NCBI GenBank assembly: GCA_902785945.1
Contig: CADAAR010000036.1
Coordinates: 1 to 54,393 of the forward strand
From: an uncultured Prevotellaceae bacterium
GTDB taxonomy: Bacteria > Bacteroidota > Bacteroidia > Bacteroidales > Bacteroidaceae
Direction of reading: 5' to 3'
Length of the DNA stretch: 54,393 nt
The position numbers and the translations under genes were made by a program. A model generated the notes under the pieces. That model made no database searches, was not told the DNA's origin, and saw nothing but the letters and a program-made list of their open reading frames with translations. Positions 1-9,794 of the stretch are shown here, in pieces (the first letter of the stretch is position 1; every line of letters begins with the position of its first letter).

Positions 1-126
1 ACTCTCCAGAGTTACGGGCATGAATTACGAGACCATCAGAAATATTGCAAAAAAATTGCCATGAAAACAGGCACCCATACCCAGGTGCCTGTCCCCATGA
101 CTAGCAATTTTCTCACGCACCGTTAA
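1..126 (+). other. Open frame entering from the left edge, possible gene end
   Basis: Frame 1 is open from the first base to a TAA at 124-126 and would encode the last 41 residues of a protein that starts outside the window. The peptide matches no family I recognise, and part of it (around GTHTQVPVP) is simply the translation of the palindrome at 68-91. It could be a real C-terminus or chance. The opposite strand holds only the terminator region of the next gene. Confidence 0.2.
68..91. repeat. Perfect 8-bp inverted repeat, REP-like palindrome
   Basis: CAGGCACC at 68-75 and GGTGCCTG at 84-91 form a perfect stem around an 8-nt loop, next to a CCCC run at 93-96. On the minus strand it is followed by TTTT, so it could back up the terminator at 129-157. 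GGGACAGGCACC-type palindromes resemble REP elements linked to IS200-like transposases, but that link is recollection only and no transposase is visible. Confidence 0.4.
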
Positions 127-128
127 CA

Positions 129-157
129 AAAAAAGCTTCCGCGAGGGAAGCTTTTTT
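129..157 (-). terminator. Intrinsic terminator after the first TonB receptor
   Basis: A 12-bp perfect stem (129-140 with 146-157) has a 5-nt loop, an A6 start and a T6 end, so it can work in both directions. It lies about 20 nt past the stop codon of the receptor gene that ends at 177. Confidence 0.85.
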
Positions 158-176
158 ATGATGTGTTCAGAAAATA

Positions 177-3100
177 TTAGTTGAAGAAGTACTTCAAACC
201 AACCTGAAGTTTCCAGCACTCTGCGTAATTCTTATAAGTCTCGTAGGTTTCGGTGGGATATTCGCCACCAACCTTCACCATCGAGAATACAGGCGTCTTG
301 TTGCTGTCAACACCCTCGTACTTCAGGATCTTGTTGTAGCTGTTGTTACCTGTGGTGACAGACACTTTCGAGATACCCCATGTAGAGTGAATCAGGTTGC
401 CGATGTTCAGGAAGTCGAGGCTCACCTGGAACTTGTGCTCCTGCTTGCCAGTCTTGAAGCAGAAGTCCTCAGCAATACGCAGGTCGAAGCGATGTACCCA
501 AGGAGAACGGGCAGCGTAAGCCTCAGCATACTCACCCTTATGGTTCTTCAGATAGCTATCCTGCTCGACGTAATTCCAGAAAGCCTGACGCATTTCGGGA
601 TTGTTCACGAACTGACCGTCCTTCAGCGAACCAATCTGGATCTCGCTGTCGTTAGCGGGAATGTACATCAGGTCGTTGCCGATACCGTCGCCGTTCATAT
701 CGTTGGTGTAGGTATAGCTCAGACCATTGGGAGAATAACCCGTATAGAACAGGTTGATATGTGTGCCGCGCGTCAGACCCTTGTGTGTGAAGGGGATGTA
801 GTAGCCTACAGAAGCAATGAGCTTATCAGGTACCACATAGCCCGAACGCTGTACGGTGGCGAAGTTAGGACCATCGATGGTGTTCAGACCCTGCCATGTA
901 GAGATGGGGTCGCTGCCAGGCAGACCCGACACTTCCTTCTGCTCAGTATGCGTATAGGCAGCCATCAGGTTGAGGTTCTCCAGCGGCGTAGCGTTCAACG
1001 TGATGTTGAAGGTATAGCCATGACCCTTAGAGGTATTCTTCAGCAGCACAGCGTTCTGCTTGGCATTGCCATTCACGCTGTAATCCTTCGGATAGATCAG
1101 ACGGTTGTCGGCACCACTGAAGCGCTCCCAGCTATCAGCATCCTTGATATTGATGTTGTCGATGGTAACGGCATTGATGTTCTTGGTGTACATGAACTCA
1201 GCCGTAGCGGTGAAGGGGAACGACACAGGAATCTGATAGTCGACGGCAATCGAAGTCTTCCACTGCTGAGGCATCTTGAAGTCGCTGGCCACACCCGAGA
1301 TCTTGTTGCTGGCCTGATGGTTGCTCTCGTTGAGCTCTGTAGGCAGACCCAGCTTGCTGATCATCTCGCTGACATTGGTAATCATACCACCCACGAACTT
1401 GTCGAGGTTCTGGTTATATTCGCCCGTAGGCACACCGTTCTTATAAGTCGTGGTATAGGTGACAGAGTTCTGCACCATGTTGGCGTTGGTCGGCATGTTG
1501 GTGAAGAACACGAGGGGCAGACGACCAGTGAAGATACCCGTACCGCCACGTACCTTCAGCGACTTGTCGCCAAACACATCGTAGGTAAAGCCCAGACGCG
1601 GCGAGATCTGCAGGTGGCTGTCGGGCCACTTGCCAGTATCCACGCGCTGACCATCGCGGAACTCGATGTTATAGATCGCATTGTTACGGGCGAGGTCATC
1701 GTTATCGAATGCCAGGTTGTCGAAGCGCACACCGTATGTGAGCTTCAGCTTGTCGGTAGCGTTCCACTCATCCTGTGCATAGAAGCCCAGCTGATTGAAG
1801 GTAACCTGCGCATTAGGATCGCTCTTGCCATTGAAACCGTAGGTAACGGCGAATGACTCAGGACGGGCCTGGTTCAGGAAGTCCTCAACGCTGTTGTAAC
1901 GATAGTAACCCGTACCGTTACGCATATAGGCATTGTTAGCCATCTGGTGCTCAAAGCTGAGTCCGGCAGTAATCTTGTGGGCTGCGAGATAGAGCGTGAA
2001 GTTGTCGGTGATGTTGGTGATCTTGTTCTTCACACCGTTGTTATAGGTGAAGAGTTCATAACCCAACGACATATAAGGCTCCATAATCTGATTGCCATTG
2101 GCATCCTTACCGGCCATAATGTCGATGAAGGGGAACTCGCTGGAGTCAGAGCCACGCATATCCTCGATATTGGTATAGGTGAAGAGCAGCTGGTTAGACA
2201 TCTTCTGTCCGAAACGGCTGTGGAGGTCGGCTGCGATTGACTGTACCTTGTTCTCCTGAGAATAGAGAGAATTAGAGAATGCCATTGACTGTGCGCCGAT
2301 ACGATAGGTTCCGTTCAGACGATAGCCTGTATCGGCAGAGTTGCCGTTGGTGGAGTTCCAAGCCACATTCTTCGTATTGTTATAACGTACTGACAGGTGA
2401 TGGGCATCGGTGATGTTCCAGTCGAGACGTGCCAGCAGACGGTGGTTAGACTCGTCGGCGGGATAGCTCGTATAAGAACCGGGATTGTAGCCGAAACGTG
2501 ACTGCACGAAGTCGGACACGCGCTGCATGTCGGAAGCCAAGGTGCGCGACACCAGACCGCTGGCGTTGGTCTCACCGTTGATATCATCGGTCACACGGTA
2601 TTTCACAACCTGACCAGGGGTCTTCTCACCCTCGTAGTTCACGAAGAAGAAGAGCTTATCCTTGATAATCGGACCACCGAGGGTGAAGCCGTAAGTGGTT
2701 TTCTTCTCATCGGCACGGGCACCAAGGTCCTGATGGTCGATGCGGTTACCACGCAGGTTCTGGTCACGATAGTAAACGTAGGCCGTACCCTTGAAGGTGT
2801 TCGTACCCGACTTTGTGATAGCGTTGATACCACCACCGATGAAGTTGGTCTGACGCACATCGAAGGGTGCTACAACAACCTGTACTTCCTCGATAGCATC
2901 GAGAGAGATGGGGTTACCGCCACCAGGTAGCTTGTCGCTCAAACCGAAGTTATTGTTGAAGTTGGCACCGTCGATGGTGAAGTTCGTTGAACGTCCGTCA
3001 CCACCTGCGAAGCTCATGCCGTTGGCATAAGGTGAGAGACGGGCAATGTCGGAAATGCTACGGTTGACGGTAGGCATCTGCATCATCTGTGCATTGTTGA

Positions 3101-3518
3101 TGCTGGTGGAAGCACCGGTCTTTTCAGCAGCAAACTTCGAAGCCTTACCACTGACAACGACCTCAGCCAATTCGTTGGCATCCTCAGAGAGCCACACCTG
3201 CAGGTCGTAAGTCTCACCCAGTTGGAGAGTAATGTTCTTGAGTGTCTTCGGCTGGAAGCCGATGTAGGAAACGGTCACAGTGTAAGGACCGCCCGTACGC
3301 ATACCCTGAATGGTGAAGCGACCCGTTGTGTTGGTCACAGCGGCATAGCGGGTACCAGAGGGCTCGTGTACAGCCTGAACGGTGGCGCCAATCACTTCTT
3401 CGCCATTGGCGTCGTCGAGTGTCACCTTACCAGCAAGGCTGGATGTTGTTACCTGAGCGATGGCAGCCACCGACATCATCAGCAGGGCTACAACCATCAT
3501 AAACAATCTTCTTTTCAT
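177..3518 (-). CDS. Oar-like TonB-dependent outer-membrane receptor (copy 1)
   Basis: This 1113-aa outer-membrane protein has a signal peptide (about residues 1-21, cut after AIAQ), a carboxypeptidase-regulatory-like beta-sandwich (about 24-110), a plug-like segment with the Oar hallmarks FNNNFG, GGGNPIS and AITKSGTNTFKG (about 150-245), and a long beta-barrel ending in LKYFFN. Such proteins import or bind bulky ligands using TonB energy; the substrate cannot be read from the sequence. No SusD partner lies next to it, so it is not a classical SusCD pair. It is a paralogue of the gene at 5217-8483, nearly identical in the first 130 residues and diverged in the barrel. It has its own promoter upstream (3553-3582) and terminator (129-157). 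The start is fixed by the signal peptide. Confidence 0.9.
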   Translation of the reverse strand: MKRRLFMMVVALLMMSVAAIAQVTTSSLAGKVTLDDANGEEVIGATVQAVHEPSGTRYAAVTNTTGRFTIQGMRTGGPYTVTVSYIGFQPKTLKNITLQLGETYDLQVWLSEDANELAEVVVSGKASKFAAEKTGASTSINNAQMMQMPTVNRSISDIARLSPYANGMSFAGGDGRSTNFTIDGANFNNNFGLSDKLPGGGNPISLDAIEEVQVVVAPFDVRQTNFIGGGINAITKSGTNTFKGTAYVYYRDQNLRGNRIDHQDLGARADEKKTTYGFTLGGPIIKDKLFFFVNYEGEKTPGQVVKYRVTDDINGETNASGLVSRTLASDMQRVSDFVQSRFGYNPGSYTSYPADESNHRLLARLDWNITDAHHLSVRYNNTKNVAWNSTNGNSADTGYRLNGTYRIGAQSMAFSNSLYSQENKVQSIAADLHSRFGQKMSNQLLFTYTNIEDMRGSDSSEFPFIDIMAGKDANGNQIMEPYMSLGYELFTYNNGVKNKITNITDNFTLYLAAHKITAGLSFEHQMANNAYMRNGTGYYRYNSVEDFLNQARPESFAVTYGFNGKSDPNAQVTFNQLGFYAQDEWNATDKLKLTYGVRFDNLAFDNDDLARNNAIYNIEFRDGQRVDTGKWPDSHLQISPRLGFTYDVFGDKSLKVRGGTGIFTGRLPLVFFTNMPTNANMVQNSVTYTTTYKNGVPTGEYNQNLDKFVGGMITNVSEMISKLGLPTELNESNHQASNKISGVASDFKMPQQWKTSIAVDYQIPVSFPFTATAEFMYTKNINAVTIDNINIKDADSWERFSGADNRLIYPKDYSVNGNAKQNAVLLKNTSKGHGYTFNITLNATPLENLNLMAAYTHTEQKEVSGLPGSDPISTWQGLNTIDGPNFATVQRSGYVVPDKLIASVGYYIPFTHKGLTRGTHINLFYTGYSPNGLSYTYTNDMNGDGIGNDLMYIPANDSEIQIGSLKDGQFVNNPEMRQAFWNYVEQDSYLKNHKGEYAEAYAARSPWVHRFDLRIAEDFCFKTGKQEHKFQVSLDFLNIGNLIHSTWGISKVSVTTGNNSYNKILKYEGVDSNKTPVFSMVKVGGEYPTETYETYKNYAECWKLQVGLKYFFN

Positions 3519-3552
3519 ACTAACGCGTTTTTATATTAGTTTAATTTGGGTG

Positions 3553-3582
3553 CAAAGGTACACATTATTTTCGAAACGCCAA
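3553..3582 (-). promoter_or_regulatory. Bacteroidales-type promoter of receptor copy 1
   Basis: On the minus strand there is TTG (3582-3580), 19 nt, then TACCTTTG (3560-3553), which matches the Bacteroidales consensus TTTG / TAnnTTTG. Transcription would start about 25-30 nt before the ATG at 3518. Confidence 0.75.
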
Positions 3583-3612
3583 CATTTTTTAGCAATTTCT
3601 TGCGTATGGAAC

Positions 3613-3645
3613 AAAAAACTCCCGACGCCGTGCGGCATCGGGAGC
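3613..3645 (-). terminator. Intrinsic terminator after the BACON lipoprotein
   Basis: A GC-rich stem (3619-3630 with 3633-3644, one G-U pair) is followed in the minus direction by six U residues (3618-3613). It ends the two-gene unit of receptor copy 2 plus lipoprotein and separates it from receptor copy 1. Confidence 0.85.
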
Positions 3646-3665
3646 TATTATAGGGGTATCAAACC

Positions 3666-5183
3666 TTAATTGGCTGACTTGTGTGTGAAGTAGATACCAT
3701 TGCTGAGCTGTGGGGTTTCCTTGTAGACAGCACGTACTCCAATCACCTCGAGGTAGTCGCCCACCTTCAGACCCAGCGTACCGATAAGACCCTTGCGGGC
3801 ATCGCCTGTAGCACCCCAGCCGGGATAGCAACCATAGACGTAGACACGCTCTGTGCCATCAGTGAGGTAGAGGTTACCATACTGGTCGTTGGCAATCTCA
3901 TCGATGGTACCACCAATCTTATAGAACTTATCAGCAGCAGGCTCCTTGGCCAGGAACTCTGTCAGACTAACAGTCTCAACAGCGTGAACCAGAGCCTCGA
4001 AGGTGCCATTCACCATCTGCGGAGTATCCTTATAAGCGCCACGCTTACCAACAACGGTCACCACGTCGCCCACCTTGGCACCGGCCTCGATGAAGCCCTC
4101 AGCACGGTAGATAAGCACCTGACCAGAGTAGTCGGCAATATAGAAACTCTTGCCCTGCTTGTCGCTGGCATAGAGCTCGGTGATAACACCTGTCAGACGG
4201 AACTGCGTGTCGCCAACCTCAGCAGCGAGGAAGTCGGCAATCGGACCTTCGATAATAGCACCTGCCTGATAGATGGTAGTCTCAGAGGTAGACACCTTCT
4301 TACCGTCAGTGGTCTTGAAGGTCACAGTAGCCTGGCGATCGCCACCAGCATTGGGCTGTGCACGGAAAGTAACGGTAGGCGTATCACCGGCAGTGGTTGA
4401 AACCACACTCAGCCAGCTCTGTGCCTCAGCAGGAATCTCAACACCTACGCCATTACCCTTGCAGCTCAGTGTAGCTACGATCTCACCACCCTCGAGTGGC
4501 AGTTCGTTAGACTCCTCACCATTCACTGTGAGCAGCTCGCACTTGATAAGCGATTTCACGATCTTCACAACAGTGACATCAACCAACTCTACAGTGCCAT
4601 TATAGGTCTTTTTCGGACCCTCGATGGTCACTTGGTCACCAACCTCAAGACCCAGGCTGAGGAAGTTCTTGGTATTACCCTTGGCATCGAGCGTACCATA
4701 GACATAAACCTCGCCAGTCTCATCAACCAGATACCAGTTACCATAGGTGGTGTTGGCAATCGACTTCACTGTACCAGTAACACGATAGGTCTTGGCATCA
4801 GGACCAGCGTTCACCTCTGCACAGGTAGCGTTAGAGACAACGGCAATACCCTGAATGATATTGATGCGCTGGGTTCTGCCTTCACAGTTAATCAGCACTT
4901 CAGCAGTACGGCCTACGGCAGCATCAGCAGAGAAAGTGATGGTGCCAGAGCCAGAGCCGGAAGCAGGAGAGACAGTGAGCCACTCGGGGACCTCGGCAAC
5001 AGACCAGGGACCAGTGGTCATGACATCAATAGAGACAGAGCCTCCATTGACATCGAGGGCCACATACGACTTCGACACCTGGATCTCGCCCAGATAGGTG
5101 GGATCATAGTCGTTGTCGGAGCAGCCTGTGAACATAGCAGCGACCACTGCTACGAGAGACGGAATGAAATATCTTAGTTTCAT
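3666..5183 (-). CDS. BACON and OB-fold repeat lipoprotein
   Basis: This 505-aa protein starts with a lipoprotein signal (lipobox FTGC, Cys21), so it is anchored in an envelope membrane and probably surface-exposed. Domains in order: BACON-like Ig fold (about 30-112, with WLTVSPASG), OB-fold-like domain (about 120-210, with GNWYLVDETGEVYVYG), a second BACON-like domain (about 213-310), and two further OB-like domains (about 318-400 and 405-505) sharing the YIAD or YLTD plus VYVYG pattern. BACON domains are often linked to carbohydrate or mucin binding. The OB-like units belong to a Bacteroidetes group with no known activity. It begins 33 nt after receptor copy 2, with no promoter between, so the two are likely co-transcribed and may work together at the surface. 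Confidence 0.8.
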   Translation of the reverse strand: MKLRYFIPSLVAVVAAMFTGCSDNDYDPTYLGEIQVSKSYVALDVNGGSVSIDVMTTGPWSVAEVPEWLTVSPASGSGSGTITFSADAAVGRTAEVLINCEGRTQRINIIQGIAVVSNATCAEVNAGPDAKTYRVTGTVKSIANTTYGNWYLVDETGEVYVYGTLDAKGNTKNFLSLGLEVGDQVTIEGPKKTYNGTVELVDVTVVKIVKSLIKCELLTVNGEESNELPLEGGEIVATLSCKGNGVGVEIPAEAQSWLSVVSTTAGDTPTVTFRAQPNAGGDRQATVTFKTTDGKKVSTSETTIYQAGAIIEGPIADFLAAEVGDTQFRLTGVITELYASDKQGKSFYIADYSGQVLIYRAEGFIEAGAKVGDVVTVVGKRGAYKDTPQMVNGTFEALVHAVETVSLTEFLAKEPAADKFYKIGGTIDEIANDQYGNLYLTDGTERVYVYGCYPGWGATGDARKGLIGTLGLKVGDYLEVIGVRAVYKETPQLSNGIYFTHKSAN

Positions 5184-5216
5184 AATGCTTTACCTTTTTA
5201 CTATTATACCTTATTA

Positions 5217-8200
5217 TTAATTAAAGTAGTACTTAACACCGATAGAAGCATACCAGCACTGACCGAGTGAGTAATTGGGTTTCCAAGTCTCGGTATTGGC
5301 ATTGATGGCATCAGGTGTAGAGAAGGTGGCATAACCATCGGCATCGACACCCTCGTACTTCAGGATACGGGCCTCGGAACCAATCTCAGGATTCAGATAC
5401 TTAGCCACACCCCATGAAGAGTTGAAGAAGTTGAGCACGTTCTTCACGTCGAGGCTGAGCTGCAGCGTGTGCTTGGTATTGCCGACATTCACTTTGAAAT
5501 CGTGCTTGTAACCAAAGTCTACACGGTGTACCCAAGGTGAGTAAACGCTATAAGCCTCAGCATATTCACCCTGATGGTTCTTCAGGTAGTCATCGTTATG
5601 AACGAAGTCCATGAAACGCTGTGCATCATCCTGTGACACAAAGCGGAACTCGTTGTTGGCCACCTGTGCATCAGTGGGGATATAAACGGCATCGTAGCTA
5701 TAGCCATCGCCGTTCATATCGTTCTTCAGCATGTAAGAGTAGTTGTAACCACCACGTGTGGCCTCATAAATCAGGCTATAGTGGTTGCCGCTCTTATCAT
5801 TGATAGTAGCATTGGCCACAATACGATCGGGCACAACGTACTGAGAGTTGTGCAACTTGATGTTATTCGGACCCTCAACCGTAGGAACGTATGTGAAGGC
5901 AGACTCAGCAGCAGAACCAGGCATACCTGTTACCTCCTTAGAGACGGTATGTGTGTAGGCTGCCATCAGGCTGATCCACTCAGCAGGCTGAGCCTTCAGT
6001 TCTACGTTGGCACTCCAACCATAACCTTTGCTGGTGTTCTCCAGCACGAAGGCCGCCGTGTTTGTACGGAAACCAACGGGATAGATAGGACGGCAGTCAA
6101 CACCGTTGAAACGAGAGAAACCGCCTACGCTGGGGATAGCCCAGTCGGAGATGAAGTTATCGTGAATCTTCTTGTTGAAGATACCCTCTACGGTCAGAGT
6201 GAAGGGGAAGCTAACAGGAATCTGGTAGTCGACAGCCAGTGAAGACTTCCACACCTGCGGCATCTTAAAGTCGGAAGATACGGCAGAGATGGTAGAAGGA
6301 ACAGTACCGTCCTCAGGCGACACTGTAGAAGGATAACCTAAGCTGAAGAGCTTTTCCTGCAGAGCCTCGATCGTGGTAATCGGACCGCCAGCGAACTCAT
6401 CCATAGAAAAACCTTTCTTAGCTGCGTTCTTGGCGTTGAGCTGTGCCTGATACTGCACAAGACCACCGTTGGTAGGCATATTGGTGAAGAACACGAGGGG
6501 CAAACGGCCTGAGAAGAGACCTGTACCTCCACGAACCTTCAGGCTCTTGTCGCCAAAGACATCGTATGTGAAACCAATACGCGGAGAGAAGGTAATGCTG
6601 TTGCCAGGCCACTTACCTGTATCGATATGGCGTCCGTCGTAGTCAAGGTCGTAGATGGCCTTGTTGGTCATCAGGTCATCGTTATTGAAGAACAGACCGT
6701 CGACACGCAGACCGTAAGTCAGCTTGAACTTATCGCTCACGTTCCAGTCGTCCTGGATATAGGCACCGGGACGGTTGAACTGTACACGAGCAGCAGGCTT
6801 GCTCTCACCATCGTAACCGTAGGTGAGACAAACAATCTCAGGTGTCTGGTTGAAGAGCTCATCAACAGTCATGCCATCCTCCCAGTTATAACGGTAGTAA
6901 CCTGTACCATTACGCATATACTGGTTGTCGGCCATCTGGTGCTCGAAGGTAATACCACCCATAATCTTGTGGGCACCCAGATAATAAGTCACGTCGTCCT
7001 TGAAGTTCCAAATGGTGTTGTGAACGGCATTGTTCCAGGTGAACAACTCATAACCGAGCGCCATGTAGTTGTTGTCGTCCTTCGTGATATCGATGAAGGG
7101 GAATGTAGAAGAATCAGTTCCACGTACGTCATCGAGCTTAGAATAAGTGAACAGGAACTGGTTGGAGAGATTATCCGTCAGACGGCTGTTCAGATCGAGT
7201 GTAAATGAGTGTACGATGTTCTCCATCGAATACATGGAGTTGGCAAACGACATGGAGTACTGCGACATACGAGAACCTGACATACGTGTACCACCGTCCA
7301 TTGAAGTAGCGTTCGGCGAATTCCATATGTTATTCTTCGTGTAGTTATAACGCAGTGCCAGATGGTGCTTATCGGTGATGTTCCAGTCGATACGGGCCAA
7401 CAGCTTGTAGTTGTCCTCATCAGCGGGGAAGCTGGTGTAAGAACCGGTATTGTAACCATATCTGGTAGCTACATAGTTGGAAACGGCCTCCAGATCAGAG
7501 TTCTTCGTACGAGAGATGTAGTTGTTAGGATCAGCCACACCATCATCAGAACCTTTCCAGCGGTTGACGATAGAAGGAATCTTAATCATTTCACCGTTGG
7601 CGAAGAAGAACAACTTGTTCTTGATGATCGGGCCTCCGAGCGAGAAACCATAGGTTGTGGTCTGGGCCTTATCGCGGGCACCCTGAATTTGCTGACGATA
7701 AACAGCATCGCCCTGCATATTCTCGTTCTTATGATAGACATAAGCAGAGCCCTTGAAGGTGTTCGTACCCGACTTCGTGATAGCGTTCACACCACCACCG
7801 ATGAAGTTGGTCTGACGAACATCATAAGGAGAAATTACCACCTGCAACTCCTCGATGGCATCGATAGAGATGGGGTTACCACCACCAGGCAACTTCTCGG
7901 AAAGACCGAAGTTATTGTTGAAGTTTGCACCGTCGACAGTGAAGTTTGCCGTACGACCGTCGGCACCTGCGAAGCTCATGCCATTACCACCATAAGGTGA
8001 CAGACGAGTCACGTCAGTAATCGAACGGCTGACAGTAGGCAGCGCAGTGATCTGTGCACTGGTGATGTTGGTAGCTGCACCCGTCTTTTCGGCTGCGAAC
8101 TTCGAAGCCTTACCGCTGACAACTACCTCAGCCAGTTCGTTGGCATCCTCAGAGAGCCAGACAGCGAGGTTGTAGGTCTCAGCCAGCTGAAGCGTAATGC

Positions 8201-8483
8201 CCTTGAGGGTCTTCGGCTGGAAACCGATGTAAGAAACAGTCACCTCGTAAGGGCCACCTGTACGCATACCGTTGATAGAGAAACGGCCTGTGGTGTTTGT
8301 CACTGCGGTGTAACGTGTTCCCGAAGGCTCGTGCACTGCGATGACAGTTGCGCCGATGACTTCCTCGCCGTTTTCATCGTCGAGAGTCACCTTTCCTGCC
8401 ATACTTGACGTTGTGATTTGGGCCATGGCTGTCAACGAGAGCGTTAACAGCATAGCGACCAGAAAGAACAATCTTTTCTGCAT
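5217..8483 (-). CDS. Oar-like TonB-dependent outer-membrane receptor (copy 2)
   Basis: This 1088-aa paralogue of the gene at 177-3518 has the same layout: signal peptide (about 1-21), carboxypeptidase-regulatory-like domain (about 24-110) followed by SEDANELAEVVVSGKASKF, a plug region with GGGNPIS and the AITKSGTNTFKG motif, and a barrel ending in VKYYFN. Outer strands and loops differ clearly from copy 1, for example around the GFNGKSDPNA and GYDGESKPAA loops, which suggests different ligands after tandem duplication. The BACON lipoprotein gene follows directly and probably shares its transcript. Confidence 0.9.
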   Translation of the reverse strand: MQKRLFFLVAMLLTLSLTAMAQITTSSMAGKVTLDDENGEEVIGATVIAVHEPSGTRYTAVTNTTGRFSINGMRTGGPYEVTVSYIGFQPKTLKGITLQLAETYNLAVWLSEDANELAEVVVSGKASKFAAEKTGAATNITSAQITALPTVSRSITDVTRLSPYGGNGMSFAGADGRTANFTVDGANFNNNFGLSEKLPGGGNPISIDAIEELQVVISPYDVRQTNFIGGGVNAITKSGTNTFKGSAYVYHKNENMQGDAVYRQQIQGARDKAQTTTYGFSLGGPIIKNKLFFFANGEMIKIPSIVNRWKGSDDGVADPNNYISRTKNSDLEAVSNYVATRYGYNTGSYTSFPADEDNYKLLARIDWNITDKHHLALRYNYTKNNIWNSPNATSMDGGTRMSGSRMSQYSMSFANSMYSMENIVHSFTLDLNSRLTDNLSNQFLFTYSKLDDVRGTDSSTFPFIDITKDDNNYMALGYELFTWNNAVHNTIWNFKDDVTYYLGAHKIMGGITFEHQMADNQYMRNGTGYYRYNWEDGMTVDELFNQTPEIVCLTYGYDGESKPAARVQFNRPGAYIQDDWNVSDKFKLTYGLRVDGLFFNNDDLMTNKAIYDLDYDGRHIDTGKWPGNSITFSPRIGFTYDVFGDKSLKVRGGTGLFSGRLPLVFFTNMPTNGGLVQYQAQLNAKNAAKKGFSMDEFAGGPITTIEALQEKLFSLGYPSTVSPEDGTVPSTISAVSSDFKMPQVWKSSLAVDYQIPVSFPFTLTVEGIFNKKIHDNFISDWAIPSVGGFSRFNGVDCRPIYPVGFRTNTAAFVLENTSKGYGWSANVELKAQPAEWISLMAAYTHTVSKEVTGMPGSAAESAFTYVPTVEGPNNIKLHNSQYVVPDRIVANATINDKSGNHYSLIYEATRGGYNYSYMLKNDMNGDGYSYDAVYIPTDAQVANNEFRFVSQDDAQRFMDFVHNDDYLKNHQGEYAEAYSVYSPWVHRVDFGYKHDFKVNVGNTKHTLQLSLDVKNVLNFFNSSWGVAKYLNPEIGSEARILKYEGVDADGYATFSTPDAINANTETWKPNYSLGQCWYASIGVKYYFN

Positions 8484-8522
8484 AGTTTGATATTATTAAT
8501 TAATAAATGGTATTTACGGTTG

Positions 8523-8530
8523 CAAAGATA
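8523..8530 (-). promoter_or_regulatory. Likely -7 box of receptor copy 2
   Basis: The minus strand reads TATCTTTG, a perfect TAnnTTTG box about 40 nt before the ATG at 8483. No TTG is found at the usual 19-21 nt spacing, so the -33 element is weak or absent. Confidence 0.5.
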
Positions 8531-8605
8531 ACAAAAATAATCCATATAGGATTATAAAAATCCAACTATTTTTTCAAAAATTTAAATTACTTGAGCCGTT
8601 TCGGT

Positions 8606-9781
8606 TTACGCCTCTTCATCATCCTCATATTCGAAGTCTTCGAAGTCTTCGAGGTCTTCAACATCATCGATATCTACGTACTCTATATCCTCGTCTTCAC
8701 CCTCGTCGGCCAGCTCTTCGGCAAAGCGAGTCATGTCTTTGTCACGGTGTACAAGACTGTCCTCAGCCGTCAGGGCAGCGAGCTTATTGCTCTCGGCATT
8801 GAGCTCATTCCACAGCACATCCTTCAGTTCTTCCAAGCCAAAGCCTGTCACAGCTGAGATGAACACCACGGGCAAATCCTGAGGCAGAGTTTCTTTCAGC
8901 ATCTCGATGAGTTCCTCGTCGAGCAGGTCACACTTGGTGACAGCTAAGACACGATGTTTGTCGAGCATCTCCGGATTAAATTGCTTCAGCTCGTTCAGAA
9001 GGATTTCGTATTCACGCTTGATATCGTCGGTATCACCAGGCACCATGAAGAGCAGCAACGAGTTGCGCTCGATATGTCGCAGGAAGCGAAGACCAAGACC
9101 CTTGCCTTCAGCAGCACCTTCGATGATACCAGGGATGTCGGCCATCACAAACGACTTGTTGTCGCGATAGCCCACGATGCCCAGCGAGGGTTCCATCGTA
9201 GTGAAGGGATAGTTGGCAATCTTAGGACGGGCATTCGACAACGCCGACACCAAGGTAGACTTGCCTGCATTGGGGAATCCCACCAAACCGACGTCGGCCA
9301 GAAGCTTCAGTTCGAGGATAATGGTCATCTCCTGCATAGGTTCACCTGGCTGGGCATAGCGGGGTGCCTGATTCGTAGCTGTACGGAACTGGAAATTACC
9401 CAGTCCGCCACGACCGCCTTTCAGCAACAGCACCTCTTGCCCGTCGTAGGTCACATCGCAGACATACTTTCCCGTTTCGGCATTGTAGACAACGGTTCCG
9501 CAGGGTACGTCGATATAGACATCCTTGCCGTCGGTACCATGACACTTATCCTTTCCACCGTTGCCACCATGCTCTGCGAAGATATGGCGTTCGTATTTCA
9601 GATGGAGCAGCGTCCAGTAGTTGTGATTACCACGCAGATAGACGCTACCACCCTTGCCGCCATCGCCGCCATCGGGACCGCCGTTGGGGTTGTACTTCAC
9701 ATGTTTCAGGTGCATAGAACCCTTACCGCCCTTACCAGAGCGGCACATGATCTTAACGTAGTCTACAAAATTGCTCTCCAT
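8606..9781 (-). CDS. obg: Obg/CgtA GTPase
   Basis: This 391-aa essential GTPase binds the large ribosomal subunit during late assembly and links it to growth control. The N-terminal glycine-rich Obg fold (about 1-160, with [12 protein letters not shown] and GGRGGLGN) is followed by the G domain (about 160-330): G1 [10 protein letters not shown]3 DIPGI, G4 TKCD, G5 ISAVTG. The end is a long Asp/Glu-rich tail (about 355-391, ED-F repeats), as in other Bacteroidetes; its DNA shows short 9-bp repeats. It is the last gene of the hpt-adk-obg unit, 13 nt after adk. Confidence 0.96.
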   Translation of the reverse strand: MESNFVDYVKIMCRSGKGGKGSMHLKHVKYNPNGGPDGGDGGKGGSVYLRGNHNYWTLLHLKYERHIFAEHGGNGGKDKCHGTDGKDVYIDVPCGTVVYNAETGKYVCDVTYDGQEVLLLKGGRGGLGNFQFRTATNQAPRYAQPGEPMQEMTIILELKLLADVGLVGFPNAGKSTLVSALSNARPKIANYPFTTMEPSLGIVGYRDNKSFVMADIPGIIEGAAEGKGLGLRFLRHIERNSLLLFMVPGDTDDIKREYEILLNELKQFNPEMLDKHRVLAVTKCDLLDEELIEMLKETLPQDLPVVFISAVTGFGLEELKDVLWNELNAESNKLAALTAEDSLVHRDKDMTRFAEELADEGEDEDIEYVDIDDVEDLEDFEDFEYEDDEEA

Positions 9782-9794
9782 AAATTCTGATTAC

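Noticed and set aside
25-219. A 64-aa minus-strand frame overlapping the end of receptor copy 1
   Set aside because: It runs through the terminator hairpin and has no family features or start signals.
387-1856. A 489-aa open frame on the plus strand opposite the first TonB receptor
   Set aside because: It is antisense to a well-supported gene, has no recognisable domain, and is explained by codon bias of the real gene. The similar frames opposite receptor copy 2 and other genes were dropped for the same reason.
5186-5216. AT-rich spacer between receptor copy 2 and the lipoprotein as a heptad array
   Set aside because: Units can be forced into 7-nt phase but no two neighbouring units match well enough; ordinary AT-rich spacer is the simpler reading.
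8610-8690. Repetitive DNA at the end of obg as a member of the heptad arrays
   Set aside because: The period is 9 nt (three codons, Glu-Asp-Phe pattern), in frame, and explained by the acidic tail usual for Bacteroidetes Obg.
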